A model generated the notes under the pieces. The model saw nothing but the letters and a program-made list of their open reading frames with translations. It was not told where the DNA came from and searched no databases. A stretch of 64,000 nt of DNA, taken from Diospyros lotus. Its lineage: Eukaryota; Streptophyta; Magnoliopsida; Ericales; Ebenaceae. The stretch covers positions 30,112,116 through 30,176,115 of the forward strand of contig NC_068347.1 of assembly GCF_014633365.1 (NCBI RefSeq). Direction: 5' to 3'. Positions 51,581-62,138 of this stretch are shown here, one piece after another. Position 1 is the first letter of the stretch; every line of letters begins with the position of its first letter. The position numbers were made by a program, and so were the translations under genes.

Positions 51581-52266
51581 CACTACAACAAAATGATTTA
51601 TTGAGGCATATTCTTTAGGGCATTTTTTAAAAAGTACCCTCTAGAATACTATTTGAAGCACAATCTAAATAAGTGTTTCAATACAATAACTCTAATGAGG
51701 CACAACAATTAAGTGTCCTAATAGACAAATCTAAGTGCCCTATAAAATACCATTTTAAGATACAATTTAAAAAAGTGCCCCCAATGAAATAATTCTAACG
51801 AGATACGACGATGAAATGCCTTAATAAACAAATCTAATAGGGTATAATTCTTGAAATGCCCCATTAAAATAATTCTAACGAGACACTTTACTGAAGTGCC
51901 CTAATGAACAAATCTTAAGTGCTCAAATAGAATAATTCTAATAAAACTTAGATATACTATAAAATTAATATAAACCCATATATTAATAAAATGATGTGTA
52001 AATTAGGTGGTTACACGCGTGCAAAAAGAAAGAAATGTTTAGGGTTCAAGTTGAGAGAAGAGATAAGTTGGAGTTAAGAAAATGTCTTGAGGGGATGTGA
52101 AAAATAAATTTAGAATGATTTTTGAGATATTTGTAAGTGTCTCGATCCGTTTGTGAAGCACAATTACACGTTATATTATTATTAGTGCTCTAATAGTTAA
52201 AATGCCCCAATAAACTATCTATTAAGGTATTTTTAAATGTCTCTTAATTCAAAATTTATTATAGTG
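51581..52266. mobile_element. CACTA-type MITE with 3-bp target duplication
   Basis: The left end reads CACTACAACAAAATG and the inverse of the right end reads CACTATAATAAATTT. It is flanked on both sides by AAT (51578-51580 and 52267-52269), the 3-bp target duplication expected for CACTA elements. The 686-bp interior has repeated units around AAGTGCC and CTAATGAGGCAC, as subterminal repeats do, and no transposase. Confidence 0.8.
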
Positions 52267-52281
52267 AATGTTGATATGTCA

Positions 52282-53140
52282 AGGTTGTTAAAATCGGGAT
52301 TTTAAGTGGGATCGACAAAGGGTCCATAAAATCGTATCGTAAAATCGAATCGTAAAATCGTAAGATTTTAGAGATAATTAAAAATACCTTTTAATTTTTG
52401 TAAATATATGTTTATAATAACATAATTTTGTGGAAAATGAATTAATATCATTTAATAGCCTAATTATTCCTTATTATAATTCAAAAGATGATATTTCCAA
52501 AATATAGCTCAAAAACTAGCAGGTTGGTATAGGCAATTTAAAGGCAAAATATAGGTAATTTAGAGGTAAAATAGAGCTTATAATTCTTTAGAGGATGCTT
52601 CCAACGTCTTCCATTAGATTTAGATTGTAATTTTTTCTTGATTTAACATTGATTAAATCAAGTAATATCCCGATTTGGAGTTGGGTGGTCCATTAATTAA
52701 TTACTTGTTTGTCTTGATTTACTTATGTAATCAATGTTAAATCAAGTAAAAATTATAATTTAAATCAAGTAAATTGGAACTTATGCAATTAATGTTAGAT
52801 GTTATGTGACATTAGAACTTATGCAATCAATGTTAAATCAAGTTCCAATTTAGAGGCAAAATATAACAATTCATTGCATAAGTTCCAATGTCAGATGCTA
52901 TGTGACATTGAGACGTTGGAAACATCCTCTAAATTACAACTTAAATCAATTGAGGTCTTTGAATCGTAAAATCGTTTGGGGATCTTTGAAGCGTAAAATC
53001 GTAAAATCGTACATGTAAAATCGAGATTTTATAGGATTTTATCCCAAATTGGATTTTACATGGGATTTGAATCGTTTGGGGGTCTTCGAATCGTAAAATC
53101 GTAAAATCGTACGCATAAAATCGGGATTTTAACAACAATG
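52282..53140. mobile_element. Mutator-like MITE with 10-bp target duplication
   Basis: The 859-bp element is flanked by an exact 10-bp direct repeat, TGATATGTCA, at 52272-52281 and 53141-53150; 9-11 bp is the usual Mutator-like target duplication. Left end GTTGTTAAAATCGGGATTTT; inverse of the right end GTTGTTAAAATCCCGATTTT. Several AAAATCGTAAAATCG repeats lie near both ends. Inside are repeats around AAATCAAGT and GGAACTTATGCAATC. No transposase is present. Confidence 0.8.
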
Positions 53141-53150
53141 TGATATGTCA

Positions 53151-54164
53151 TTTAAATTATTAATATAATTTAAAATTTATCTTTGTTTGTACAAGGACAA
53201 TAAAGATTTTAAATGCTGACACATGAATATTTTTATGACGTGTTCAAACTTTTTTGATGTGTATTCGATATATTTTCTATTAACATTATTAAGTGTCACC
53301 CTTAAGTTTTTCATTTACTTTGAGTTAACTTTTTAGGTAAAAAATGAACAATAAGCCTGAATTAAATAAATCATGAAACATCATATTTTTTAATAGGTGG
53401 AAAACCCCATGTATAAAGACACTAAGATATAATTATTAAGTTTTCTGTTTATTCTTAATTAACTTTTAAACTAAAAATAACTTAAAATATTAGTTAAATG
53501 ATGAATTAGATGAGAGACGAAACACCATACTTTGTAATAGTTCAGGAGCCCCAAATATATTTTGCCAAAATTCTTCTTATAAAAGCATATTATCCATTTT
53601 TATAAAATAATAAAGCTCAGTAATATTAACACATTGGAAAATCAATCAAAATGTTTTCTAGTCAAAATATTCTGTTTAATGGCGTATAATAAATAGAATA
53701 TTTATATAAAAATAAATTAAAATGAAAAAAAAATGCTACCCTCCAAGACCAGCCCTGCCCCCTTCTCATCAGTCTCCATCTATAAATGCCAGAAAATGGT
53801 GCTTTCAGTGACTGTTCAATGAGTCATTAATGGCAATGACACAAATGAATCCTGCTTATGTAACCCCAACCCTAACCCTAATCATAATCCTAATCCATCA
53901 CTCATTTCACCTCTAAAACTAATAAAAAAAAATTAAAAACTAGAAATCATCAAATCAAAACCTGGTTATGGAGACCAGAGCTTTATATTATTTTTAATTA
54001 AATCCATCCCTCAAAATCAATTTAAAATTATTGTACTAAAACTCAAGCCTAAATAGGTTAAATGATCCAAATCCATTAAATCCCAAGTCCCAATCCATTT
54101 CATTTCTAAATTTATCTCATTTCTTGTTTTCTTTCCCAATATTCACCTGATTTTTTTTCTTTCA
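53151..54164. other. AT-rich stretch between MITEs and hAT remnant
   Basis: No exon recognised. A short imperfect run of CCCTAA-like units lies at about 53865-53897, and a TATA-like CTATAAATG at about 53780. Confidence 0.4.
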
Positions 54165-54344
54165 ATTATTGCTGCTACAGTTGAAAGAATATTTTCTACC
54201 ATAAATATTATGAAGAATCGATTACATAATAGGATTGAAAATCAATGGATGAATGGTAGATTAGTTATGTAGGTTGAAAATAATATATTTAATAAAATTA
54301 ATAATAAAATTATTATACGACTCTATCAAAATATAAAAAATTAA
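54165..54344 (+). pseudogene. hAT transposase dimerisation-domain remnant
   Basis: A 60-codon frame begins IIAATVERIFSTINIMKNRL and continues HNRIENQWMNGRLVM, then TAG at 54270-54272, then VENNIFNKIN. This is the C-terminal hAT dimerisation motif (family pattern: A-x-x-E-R-x-F-S ... N-R-x ... W-M-N). Only this end remains and it is broken, so it is a transposon relic. Confidence 0.7.
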
Positions 54345-54910
54345 AAAAAATAATTATAAAAAATATATATTTTTAATATTATTGTTATCTTATTTTTAAA
54401 ATTATATATTTTTTATATTTAAATTCGCCGCGTTAAATCAAAATCTTAGGTCCGTCCGGTGGACTTGGATTGATGATTGCGCCAGCTTAGAGTTATAATT
54501 ATTATTAATTATTAGAGGTGGTCTTTATTTGATTAATCGTAGATCCCATGCATGCAGGTGCAGGTATGTGTTATAAAATTATTTAATTTAAATAGGATAT
54601 TTTATGAATGACGTGTGAGTGTTGTGTGGAGCGGACTTCTCCGAAGTTGGCGAGAAAGAGAGTAGAGCTTACATTATGGGAGGGACGCAGACTGATTGAT
54701 TGATTAATTAATTTATTAATTATGTGACGTGGATTTAATTAATTTCGTTCTTCGTTCTGGTCTATTCTCTCTCTCTCTCTGAGTTTGACATTCCCTTCAC
54801 GCATCAAATTAGTAACGCCGGCCGGAAAAAGTCAGCTTCAATTTCAAAACTATATGTATATGAACACAACTCAAATACCATCGTCAAACCACCACAGCTC
54901 ATCAGCGGCA

Positions 54911-54940
54911 GGCAGCCTCTCCCAAATCTCTCTATAAATA
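54911..54940 (+). promoter_or_regulatory. DMP-A core promoter block
   Basis: GCAGCC, CCCAAATC and TATAAATA (54933-54940) occur in that order 63-92 bp before the start codon. A similar block precedes the other two DMP genes, which supports function rather than chance. Confidence 0.6.
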
Positions 54941-55002
54941 CGTACGTACAACCCCCAGATTCCACAGAAATACTCCAAAATCGATAACATCTTCGGAAAG
55001 AA

Positions 55003-55683
55003 ATGAGCAAGACTACTACAGCCACTTCCTCTTCTTCGTCGTCGTCGAGCTCCGGCAATGGAGCGACCACGGAAAAGGCTTTCTCCAGCTTGGCTAACCT
55101 CATCAAGCTTCTTCCCACAGGAACCGTTCTCGTGTTTCAGTGCCTTAATCCCGTGCTCACCAACAATGGCCAATGCAGCAACTCCAACAAGTCCGTCGCC
55201 GCCGCCGTCGTCGCCCTCTGCGGACTGGCCTGCTTCATCTCCTCCTTCACCGACAGCTACAAGGGCAGCGACGGCCGGGCCCACTACGGCTTCGCCACCC
55301 GGAAGGGCATCTGGCCGTGTCCGGCCTCCGAGTCGGTGGACCTGTCGAAGTACAAGATTGGGTTCGGGGACTTGGTCCACGCCATCTTGTCGGTGATGGT
55401 GTTTGCGGTGGTGTCGCTTCTGGATTCCAACACCGTGGAATGCTTCTATCCGTCATTCGAGTCGAGTCAGAAGGCTCTGGTCATGGCCTTGCCGCCGGTG
55501 ATCGGGGCCATCGCCAGCACCGTGTTTTTGGTGTTTCCGAACAGCCGCCACGGGATTGGGTACGCATCGAGTTCGAGTTCGAGTTCGAGTTCGAGTTCAA
55601 GTTCAAGCCAGCAGGCATCAGAAAATCGGTCGGCCGTTCGACCGGTGGACCAGTCTCCAGATAATAATCAGTCGGCTGTTTGA
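55003..55683 (+). CDS. DUF679 membrane protein (DMP), copy A
   Basis: An intronless 226-residue protein of the plant DMP family, of usual length. A Ser/Thr-rich N-terminal tail (1-30) is followed by four membrane segments, approximately at 35-55, 63-82, 120-145 and 157-178. Family landmarks are [51 protein letters not shown] and [11 protein letters not shown]. The C-terminal tail contains 14 consecutive serines encoded by a hexanucleotide repeat. DMPs sit in the ER, tonoplast or plasma membrane and have been tied to membrane remodelling, senescence and, for the DMP8/9 branch, gamete fusion; sequence alone does not assign this copy. It is the first of three tandem copies. Confidence 0.92.
   Translation: MSKTTTATSSSSSSSSSGNGATTEKAFSSLANLIKLLPTGTVLVFQCLNPVLTNNGQCSNSNKSVAAAVVALCGLACFISSFTDSYKGSDGRAHYGFATRKGIWPCPASESVDLSKYKIGFGDLVHAILSVMVFAVVSLLDSNTVECFYPSFESSQKALVMALPPVIGAIASTVFLVFPNSRHGIGYASSSSSSSSSSSSSSQQASENRSAVRPVDQSPDNNQSAV
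55567..55608 (+). repeat. in-frame hexanucleotide repeat coding for serine
   Basis: Units of TCGAGT (later TCAAGT) encode 14 serines within the C-terminal tail of DMP-A. The two paralogues have only two or three serines at this place, so the repeat expanded after duplication. Confidence 0.85.
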
Positions 55684-57660
55684 TCATGATCAAAGAATGA
55701 TGCATTAATTACTTCCATTAATTTTAATTATTGTGTTTCATATTTTTTGATTGGTCGTGTGATCTGCATTCCATTCTTTTGCCTTAAAATTGTCAATATA
55801 TATCTACAGGCAGGCAGGCATGAAATAATTAAGTTAATTATATATATATATTCTATATATGTTTCACCTTAATTAAAGAAATTATAGTTTCTAACTTATT
55901 AAATTATAGTTTCTAAAACTTAGGATAAGTTGTGAACTTGTTTGTTACAACTTCTCAGAAATTGTAGTTAAACAGTTGTGGTGTTTGATACCATAAGTTA
56001 TAAAATAACTTATTTTTGTATAATTGTCCATAATACTTTTAATAGTTATAGAATGATAATTTAAAAATTAATTAGTGTATATGTATAAGTTTTAAGTGTT
56101 ATACAAAAATTAATTAGTGTATAGAGAGAAGATGAGATGGCGAGAGAGAAGAAGAGATTTGAAAATGGAGATGGCGGTGGAGAATGGATACCCTTAATTG
56201 CGTGGACAGAAGAGTAGTTCTTTGTTAAAAATAGGGATACAATTATCAAAAAAATGTAAGTGTTTAATCAGAAGTTGTAGAAGTTGGGATACCACAACTT
56301 TGAAAAAGTTAACTTCTACCGCTTCTAAAAGTTATAGCTTTTAAGCTGTAAGTTATAGTAGAAACTATAAGTTAGAATTTTAAAAACTAAAATAAACACT
56401 ACATATCCACTTTTTTGAAACTTGAAACTAAAAATTATAGCTTTTAAGCTGCAACAAACAGGCCCAATATGTATGTATGTATGATGGCATCTGTTTCAAT
56501 ATATATCATTTGAAATAAAAAGCAAATTAAAAGCATTTGTATAAATTTGTGAGTATAAGTGCCCTTTAATTTACCTTCAAGTCAAGTACGTACGTATCCC
56601 ACGTACATCTCGTTGATTTGTTCCCTTTGTGTTAAAAATATTAATTCATACGTAACCTTTTCTCATGTATGTTAATTTTTACATTATTATAAATGTTCTT
56701 ATATATCTCACCATCTATATGTATATATATATATATATTATGTGTTTTAATTTGCAATAATAATACGTACCTAATTACAAACAAACTGCAACTTTTCTTG
56801 AAAATCAATTCTCTAATGCTTGAGTTATGAGTTTTTAGACGGACACACTAGCGTAGAGATCGTTGCTTGTCATGAATTAATTTTTTTATTATTATTATTA
56901 AAATTCTGTTAAAAAATCAAGTGCTTAACTAACTAGCTAGATAATTATAACAAATATTTCAAGTAAATAGACGGAATTATATATTATATATATAAGTATA
57001 ATAATAGAATAGAATTAATTAGTTCCCTCCCACCTCTCCATATACTTGCTCTTCCTTTCACCAGATTTTAACGTGACAAGATACAAGTAGTATAATAATT
57101 TTATTATTTTAATATAATAAAAATGTGGTATTTTTACTGAATTTTATAAATTTTATCATAAGTGTAGGAGATGAATTAAAATAATTGAAGTCGTTATTGA
57201 AAATAATGCATTTTATTATATCTTGCGCTGTTCTTAATAATGGGTTAATTTAGTAAAAGCGTCGTATTCTAATGTAACATCATGAGTCGGAAGAGATATA
57301 ATAATAATTTAATAAATAATCTGAAAAAGATGATATTTTATTAAAACACGTTAAAAATGTAATATTTAAAAAAAAAATTCTCTTTGTTTGACTCCAAACC
57401 AAACCCATGAAACTATTGGTGCTAAAATTATAGTATTATTATCCATCAAAGGATAAGGATAGGGATTAAAATGTAATAAGTTAATTTTATTTTGAAATAA
57501 AATACGTAATAATTGAACCGTTCCGCCCAACTTGAACTAATGAATTCTGGACTGACGCAGGCTTCCTGTTCATGCATGTGCGTAACGCGGGAAAAATAAA
57601 TAACAAAAATGGTCAGCTACGTGATGATTGAATTGAGTTGACTTTCCTCCAAATTAGTGG
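55684..57660. other. intergenic spacer DMP-A to DMP-B
   Basis: AT-rich, with a probable MITE (55933-56465) and TA microsatellites near 56715-56740 and 56980-56995. No exon recognised. Confidence 0.5.
55933..56465. repeat. hAT-like MITE
   Basis: The right end (GCAACAAACAGGCCC) inverted reads GGGCCTGTTTGTTGC, and the left end reads GAACTTGTTTGTTAC, giving imperfect inverted ends around TGTTTGTT. The interior repeats AAGTTATAGCTTTTAAGCTG-type words in both orientations. GGGCCTGTTTG ends are common in plant hAT MITEs. No 8-bp target duplication was found, so the borders may be off. Confidence 0.5.
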
Positions 57661-57694
57661 AGCAGCCGCCCCTCCCAAATCCCCTCTATATATG
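57661..57694 (+). promoter_or_regulatory. DMP-B core promoter block
   Basis: AGCAGCCGCC, CCCAAATC and TATATATG (57687-57694) in the same order as in front of DMP-A, about 100 bp before the start codon. Confidence 0.6.
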
Positions 57695-57795
57695 CCATTA
57701 ATTCTCCTCCCCCTCCGTCTCGCGGTGGCAGCCACTCCATCAAATTAATCGCTTCTTGTTGAAATCAATTAGATATATATATAATTAATCAAATT

Positions 57796-58452
57796 ATGGG
57801 CGACACAACCACCACCACTCCAGCGTCTTCCTCAAGCTCCGGCGGCAGCAGCAGTCCCACGACTGAGGCGGCCTTCTCCGGCTTAGCCAACATCATCAAG
57901 CTTCTTCCCACCGGAACAGTTCTCCTGTTCCAGTTCCTCAACCCCGTCCTCACCAACAACGGCCAGTGCAGCGACTCCAACAAGTCCGTCGCTGCCGCCG
58001 TCATCGCCCTCTGCGGCCTCTCCTGCTTCGTCTCCTCCTTCACCGACAGCTACGAGGGCAGCGACGGCCGGACCCACTACGGCTTCGTCACCCTGAAGGG
58101 AATCAGGCCGTCGCCGGCCGCCGAGTCGGTGGACCTGTCGGCGTACAAGATTGGGTTCGGGGACTTTGTCCACGCCGCCTTCTCGGTGATGGTGTTTGCG
58201 GCAGTGTCGCTTCTGGATTCCAACACCGTGGAATGCTTTTATCCGTCTTTTCAGTCGACTCAGAAATCCCTGGTCATGGCTTTGCCGCCGGTGATAGGCG
58301 CCGCGGCCAGCACCTTGTTCGCTGTGTTTCCGAACAAGCGGCATGGGATTGGGTACGCTTCCTCGAGCCAACAGAATTCAAATAAATCTTCGTCGGCTGT
58401 TGGACCGAACCAGAATGAATCGACTCCAGATAACAATCAGTCTTCTGTCTGA
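57796..58452 (+). CDS. DUF679 membrane protein (DMP), copy B
   Basis: An intronless 218-residue paralogue of copies A and C. After the Thr/Ser-rich tail ([17 protein letters not shown]) it shows [35 protein letters not shown] and [11 protein letters not shown], with the same four membrane segments. It differs from A and C in having VTLKGIRP where the others have ATRKGIWP. The coding sequence is much more GC-rich than its spacers, especially at third codon positions, which also opens a long antisense frame that I do not consider real. It lies 2.1 kb downstream of copy A in the same direction. Confidence 0.92.
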   Translation: MGDTTTTTPASSSSSGGSSSPTTEAAFSGLANIIKLLPTGTVLLFQFLNPVLTNNGQCSDSNKSVAAAVIALCGLSCFVSSFTDSYEGSDGRTHYGFVTLKGIRPSPAAESVDLSAYKIGFGDFVHAAFSVMVFAAVSLLDSNTVECFYPSFQSTQKSLVMALPPVIGAAASTLFAVFPNKRHGIGYASSSQQNSNKSSSAVGPNQNESTPDNNQSSV

Positions 58453-59729
58453 TCGATCGATGAAATTAATGACACATGTAAACATACCAATGGATAAGAA
58501 AGTTACATTATAATTAAGGATTGTGAAGCTCCCAATATGTCAGAGAGCTGCTTATAGTTTTTTCGTTCAGAAACTACATTTAATAAAGTGAATTTTTGTA
58601 GAATTGTGTTAATAAATATTCTTTTATGTTTTAATTTTTTTAAAAAAAAATTTGTGGGTGAAATCCAATTGTAACATTAGATACTGGTGCTTACAAATTA
58701 ATTAATTTAATAATCATAAGTAGCAACAAGATAGGGATCAATTTTAAATGATGAAATGACAAGGTGACATACATATCTTACTAGGGTTTTATAACTCATA
58801 GCTTACGGAACTATGCTACTTGTACATAGAGAGCTATAATTTGGGCTATACGCATGCTCAAATGATCAAAATATTCCTCACTCAATTGTAAATTTACTTC
58901 CTCTTCCCTTGATCACCTCATTTTTTCTCTCTCCCTTTCTCTAACCATATCCCGGGATTGTCTATCGCCACCTTTGACTTGTCACATTGCACCGACTATC
59001 GTTATATCCCCACCACGAAGAGGGGGATACGGAAATAATAGCGCACGAGATGCGAGTTGAAGGCGACGAGAGAAAGACGACGATAGACGATCGCCGGAGA
59101 CCGCCATAAGAAAAAGGAGAAATTTAGAAGAGGTGGCCAATGAAAAGTAGAATAAATTTATAATTAAGTGAGGAGTGTTTTAATTATTTATATATATATA
59201 TATATATAGTCTAAAATATAACTTTATGTACAAATAACATTATTTTAAAAGTCATGAGTGAAAAAAATTACAAGTAACTAGGGAGATGAGTTGTGTGTAT
59301 ATATATTATATATATATTTGTTGAATTTGGATGCAAAGAGATAGATGTCATGTCATGTCCACCCCCCAACGAGTAAAATGAATCCAATATTATTTTCTTC
59401 CGTCTGAATGAATTTAATTTGAGTTTTCAACTTTGACATTTGACTCAGTCCTCCATTCCATTCCATACAAATTAAATGATGAGTTCATACTTCCCACTCG
59501 ATCTCGGCGAACTTTATAAGAAAGATAGTAGTGATCAGTAGTAGACGACAAGAGCAGACTTTTCTTGCAACAATAATTTGAAACAATTGATCACTGACTC
59601 CGTCGTCAGTCAGTGGAATGTCCCCATTCTCTCAACTTGCCTTCCTTCCTCCTTATTACCCAGTCAGTCTAATTAACCAGTCGGTCTACACTATGATTTT
59701 ATTCTTTAATTTGTTCACATTAGTCAACT
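58453..59729. other. intergenic spacer after DMP-B
   Basis: No exon recognised. A slightly more GC-rich island at about 58900-59110 contains CGATCG/CGACG-rich words without an open frame I can support. Confidence 0.45.
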
Positions 59730-60470
59730 CTTATATTACAGATGACAAATGATCAATGAGAGGGGCATATATAGGCCCCATAATAAGACATGAGAGACCC
59801 ACACGAATAATATAAAAGTTGCAGACAACATAAAGCTTTTCCGTTTCATATCTCAACTGAGAACATCTCATGATTTCCAACAGAATCAAAAAGCACACAT
59901 ACTTTATCTTTGAAAGACAAGGAATAGTTATTTTCAACTAGCTAGCAATCCCACACTCAACAGATTTTGATCAATATCAAGTACAAATAAAACATCAAAA
60001 ATGAGTTTTATACTTGAACTAGTTTCAATGCATGGCTACGTTCCCTTTGCCTTTGACGTCAATATTATAGTCTTAATTCCCAATTCTGAGTTTGGAAGCA
60101 TGCATATGATCCGTCAAGTTATTCTTTGAATATGTTCTCATCATAAATCATATGATGAGTGCAGCCATTATCAATAAACCAAGCTTCATTAATTAGTTCT
60201 ATTGTTTGCAAAACAGCTGGTTGCCACAAACTATTGCTCCTCGATCTTGTTGTTGATCAACAACTTGTGCATGTTGTGTGCCTTGTTCTTCATTTTTGCG
60301 AACGTTCTCCATGTAGCCCATTTGATTACAAGACTTGCATTTAATTACATCAAGTCTAAACTAACAATATTTCTGTAAGTGTGATGTTTTCTTACAGTGT
60401 GGATATAGGGAAAATTTCCCTTTTTTGCCACCATCATTATTGTTTTCGTCCTCTTTTCTATTCACCCAAA
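59730..60470 (-). pseudogene. second copia fragment: gag zinc knuckle and protease region
   Basis: On the minus strand broken frames show a zinc-knuckle region (CxxC/HxxxxC type, PHCKKTSHLQKYC and CKSCNQMGY near 60300-60420), EAWFIDNGCTHHM near 60150-60190 (protease active region, DN for DS), and a following stretch with IDQN, VCAF and KRKSFMLSA near 59800-59960. The order fits the gag-protease-GAG-pre-integrase part of a copia element different from the one in the sugar transporter. Many stops and shifts. Confidence 0.65.
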
Positions 60471-60544
60471 TCTGATAACTTTCACCTATTTATAGGTAAT
60501 ATAGGTGGTATCAACATGAAATTATTTTCTGACATAGATATTAT

Positions 60545-60800
60545 ATGGCGAGTCATTCTACATGGCTCGGCGGGCCTACCGAGCCCCTCACAAAAAGGGG
60601 ACAAAAAGATAATTTTGCCCCCGCTTACTTTGCAAATTTGAAAAGCGGGCCATTGCCTCGCCCTTGCTCTGTGCGTCTTTCCTATTATGGCTGCCGCCTC
60701 GCTTCGCTGCCATTGCCTTGCCTCCGTCGCCTTTCTGCTATCGCATCGCCTCGCCTCGTGGATAGTCAATGGGCGGGACAATCCATGGGAGGGGAAGGGA
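60545..60800. other. GC-rich insert between copia LTR and gag remnant
   Basis: A GC-rich island (words GCTCGGCGGGCCTACCGAGCC, noted by position at about 60563-60583, and repeated TCGCCTCG units) separates the LTR/primer-site region from the gag remnant. The first word is a near-perfect inverted repeat. It is not explained by copia structure and has no supported gene. Confidence 0.35.
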
Positions 60801-60994
60801 GAGAGCAGGGTGTGGGGACAAAATCATCTTTTTGTTCTCTTTCGATAAGTTCGTCGAGCTTTAATTTCTAGAATTTTCCTTATATGGCTTGAAGGCTAAG
60901 TGTTTGGTTTTTTGAAAAAGAGAAGATTTTTCACTGGATTCACTAACTCTCAAACACATACCCTTAAAAGATCAATAAAGTTTCGATACCAATT

Positions 60995-61270
60995 TGTAGG
61001 AATTAAGAAGGAGCTAAGAGAATAAAGGCTGTTACAGAAGATTGAAAAATTAATGATTAATTCTCATTAAACTAACTTAATTTATAACAGTACATCAGGA
61101 GAAAAAACATAATTTTTTCCTAAAAATAGCAACTAATTTGACTTAAATTCAAACTGAATTTAATTATTCAAACTAAACAACTAAAATTCAAAAAGATTAG
61201 TTAGTTTTTAAAAATATTTTTTATATCTTTTCCAAGACAAATATGGCAGCAGAACTTGAAGAGCTCAACA
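60995..61270 (-). repeat. LTR of the second copia fragment, next to the DMP-C promoter
   Basis: On the minus strand it would start TGTTGAGCTC (61270) and end CCTACA (60995), with a TATA-like GTTATAAATTAAG near 61085. Directly after it comes TTGGTATCGAAAC (60981-60992), a decayed primer site. It lies antisense to, and 120 bp upstream of, the DMP-C TATA box. Confidence 0.6.
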
Positions 61271-61360
61271 TACACATATAAGTGATGAGCTTCAAGATCG
61301 ACAATATCAACTTAATTTCCTCTGCTCAGACCAGTCACCTGATTAACGCGGCGGCGGCGG

Positions 61361-61397
61361 CGGCCGCCATCTTCAAATCTCCCTACCTCTATAAATA
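61361..61397 (+). promoter_or_regulatory. DMP-C core promoter block
   Basis: CGGCCGCCAT, TTCAAATC and TATAAATA (61390-61397) resemble the blocks in front of copies A and B. A short GCG microsatellite precedes it at about 61349-61365. Confidence 0.55.
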
Positions 61398-61481
61398 TGG
61401 AATAATACCACAAATTAGTTGCTCCTTCTCAACGCCGGCCGGACACACTTCATTAATCCCATAACTACATCGATCGAATTA

Positions 61482-62138
61482 ATGGGTGCCACAACCACAA
61501 CCACTTCATCGTCTTCCTCAATCTCCGGCGGGGGCGACAGGGTCACGACCGCGGCGGCCTTCTCCGGCTTGCCCACCGTCTTCAAGCTGCTCCCCACGGG
61601 AACCGTCCTCTTGTTCCAGTTCGTCAACCCCATCCTCACCAACAGCGGCCAATGCACCGACTCCAACAAGGCCGTCGCCGGCGCCGTCATTGTCCTCTGC
61701 GGCCTTCTCTGCTTCGTCGCCTCCTTCTCCGACAGCTACAAGGGCAGCGACGGCCAAACCCATTACGGCTTCGCCACCCGGAAGGGCATCTGGCCGTCGC
61801 CGGTCGCCGAGTCGGTGGACTTGTCGGCCTACAGGATTGGGTTCGCGGACTTTGTCCACGCGTTCTTCTCGGTGTTGGTGTTTGCGGCGGTGTCGCTTCT
61901 GGATTCCGACACCATGCAATGCTTTTATCCGTCTTTTGAGCCGACTCAGAAGGCCCTGATCGTGGTCTCGCCGCCGGTAATTGGTGTCCTCGCTAGCTAT
62001 GTGTTTTTGGTGTTTCCGAACAGCCGCCAAGGGATTGGGTACGCTTCGAGTTCAACCCAGCAGGATTCAAGTGATTCTTCGGCTATTGTTTTGCAGCGTC
62101 GAGATAAATCTCCAGACAATAGTCGACCGCCAGTTTAA
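61482..62138 (+). CDS. DUF679 membrane protein (DMP), copy C
   Basis: An intronless 218-residue DMP. I chose ATG 61482 ([13 protein letters not shown]) because it aligns with the starts of copies A and B; an upstream in-frame ATG at 61419 would add 21 residues unlike any family member and lies only about 22 bp after the TATA box. Landmarks are [57 protein letters not shown] and [11 protein letters not shown]; four membrane segments as in the others. It is the most divergent of the three, for example [16 protein letters not shown] in helix 2. A copia LTR sits just upstream of its promoter. Confidence 0.92.
   Translation: MGATTTTTSSSSSISGGGDRVTTAAAFSGLPTVFKLLPTGTVLLFQFVNPILTNSGQCTDSNKAVAGAVIVLCGLLCFVASFSDSYKGSDGQTHYGFATRKGIWPSPVAESVDLSAYRIGFADFVHAFFSVLVFAAVSLLDSDTMQCFYPSFEPTQKALIVVSPPVIGVLASYVFLVFPNSRQGIGYASSSTQQDSSDSSAIVLQRRDKSPDNSRPPV

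Noticed and set aside
53865..53897. Telomere-like CCCTAA run
   Set aside because: Only a few imperfect units, with the spacing of CCCTAA rather than the plant CCCTAAA; too short for an interstitial telomere.
54804..55380. Minus-strand frames over the DMP-A promoter and 5' part
   Set aside because: They are opposite-strand shadows of the promoter and coding sequence of DMP-A.
57883..58371. Long antisense open frame within DMP-B (and similar ones in DMP-A near 54871-55380 and DMP-C at 61518-62030)
   Set aside because: They mirror GC-rich third codon positions of the sense DMP genes, have arginine/glycine-rich compositions and match no family.
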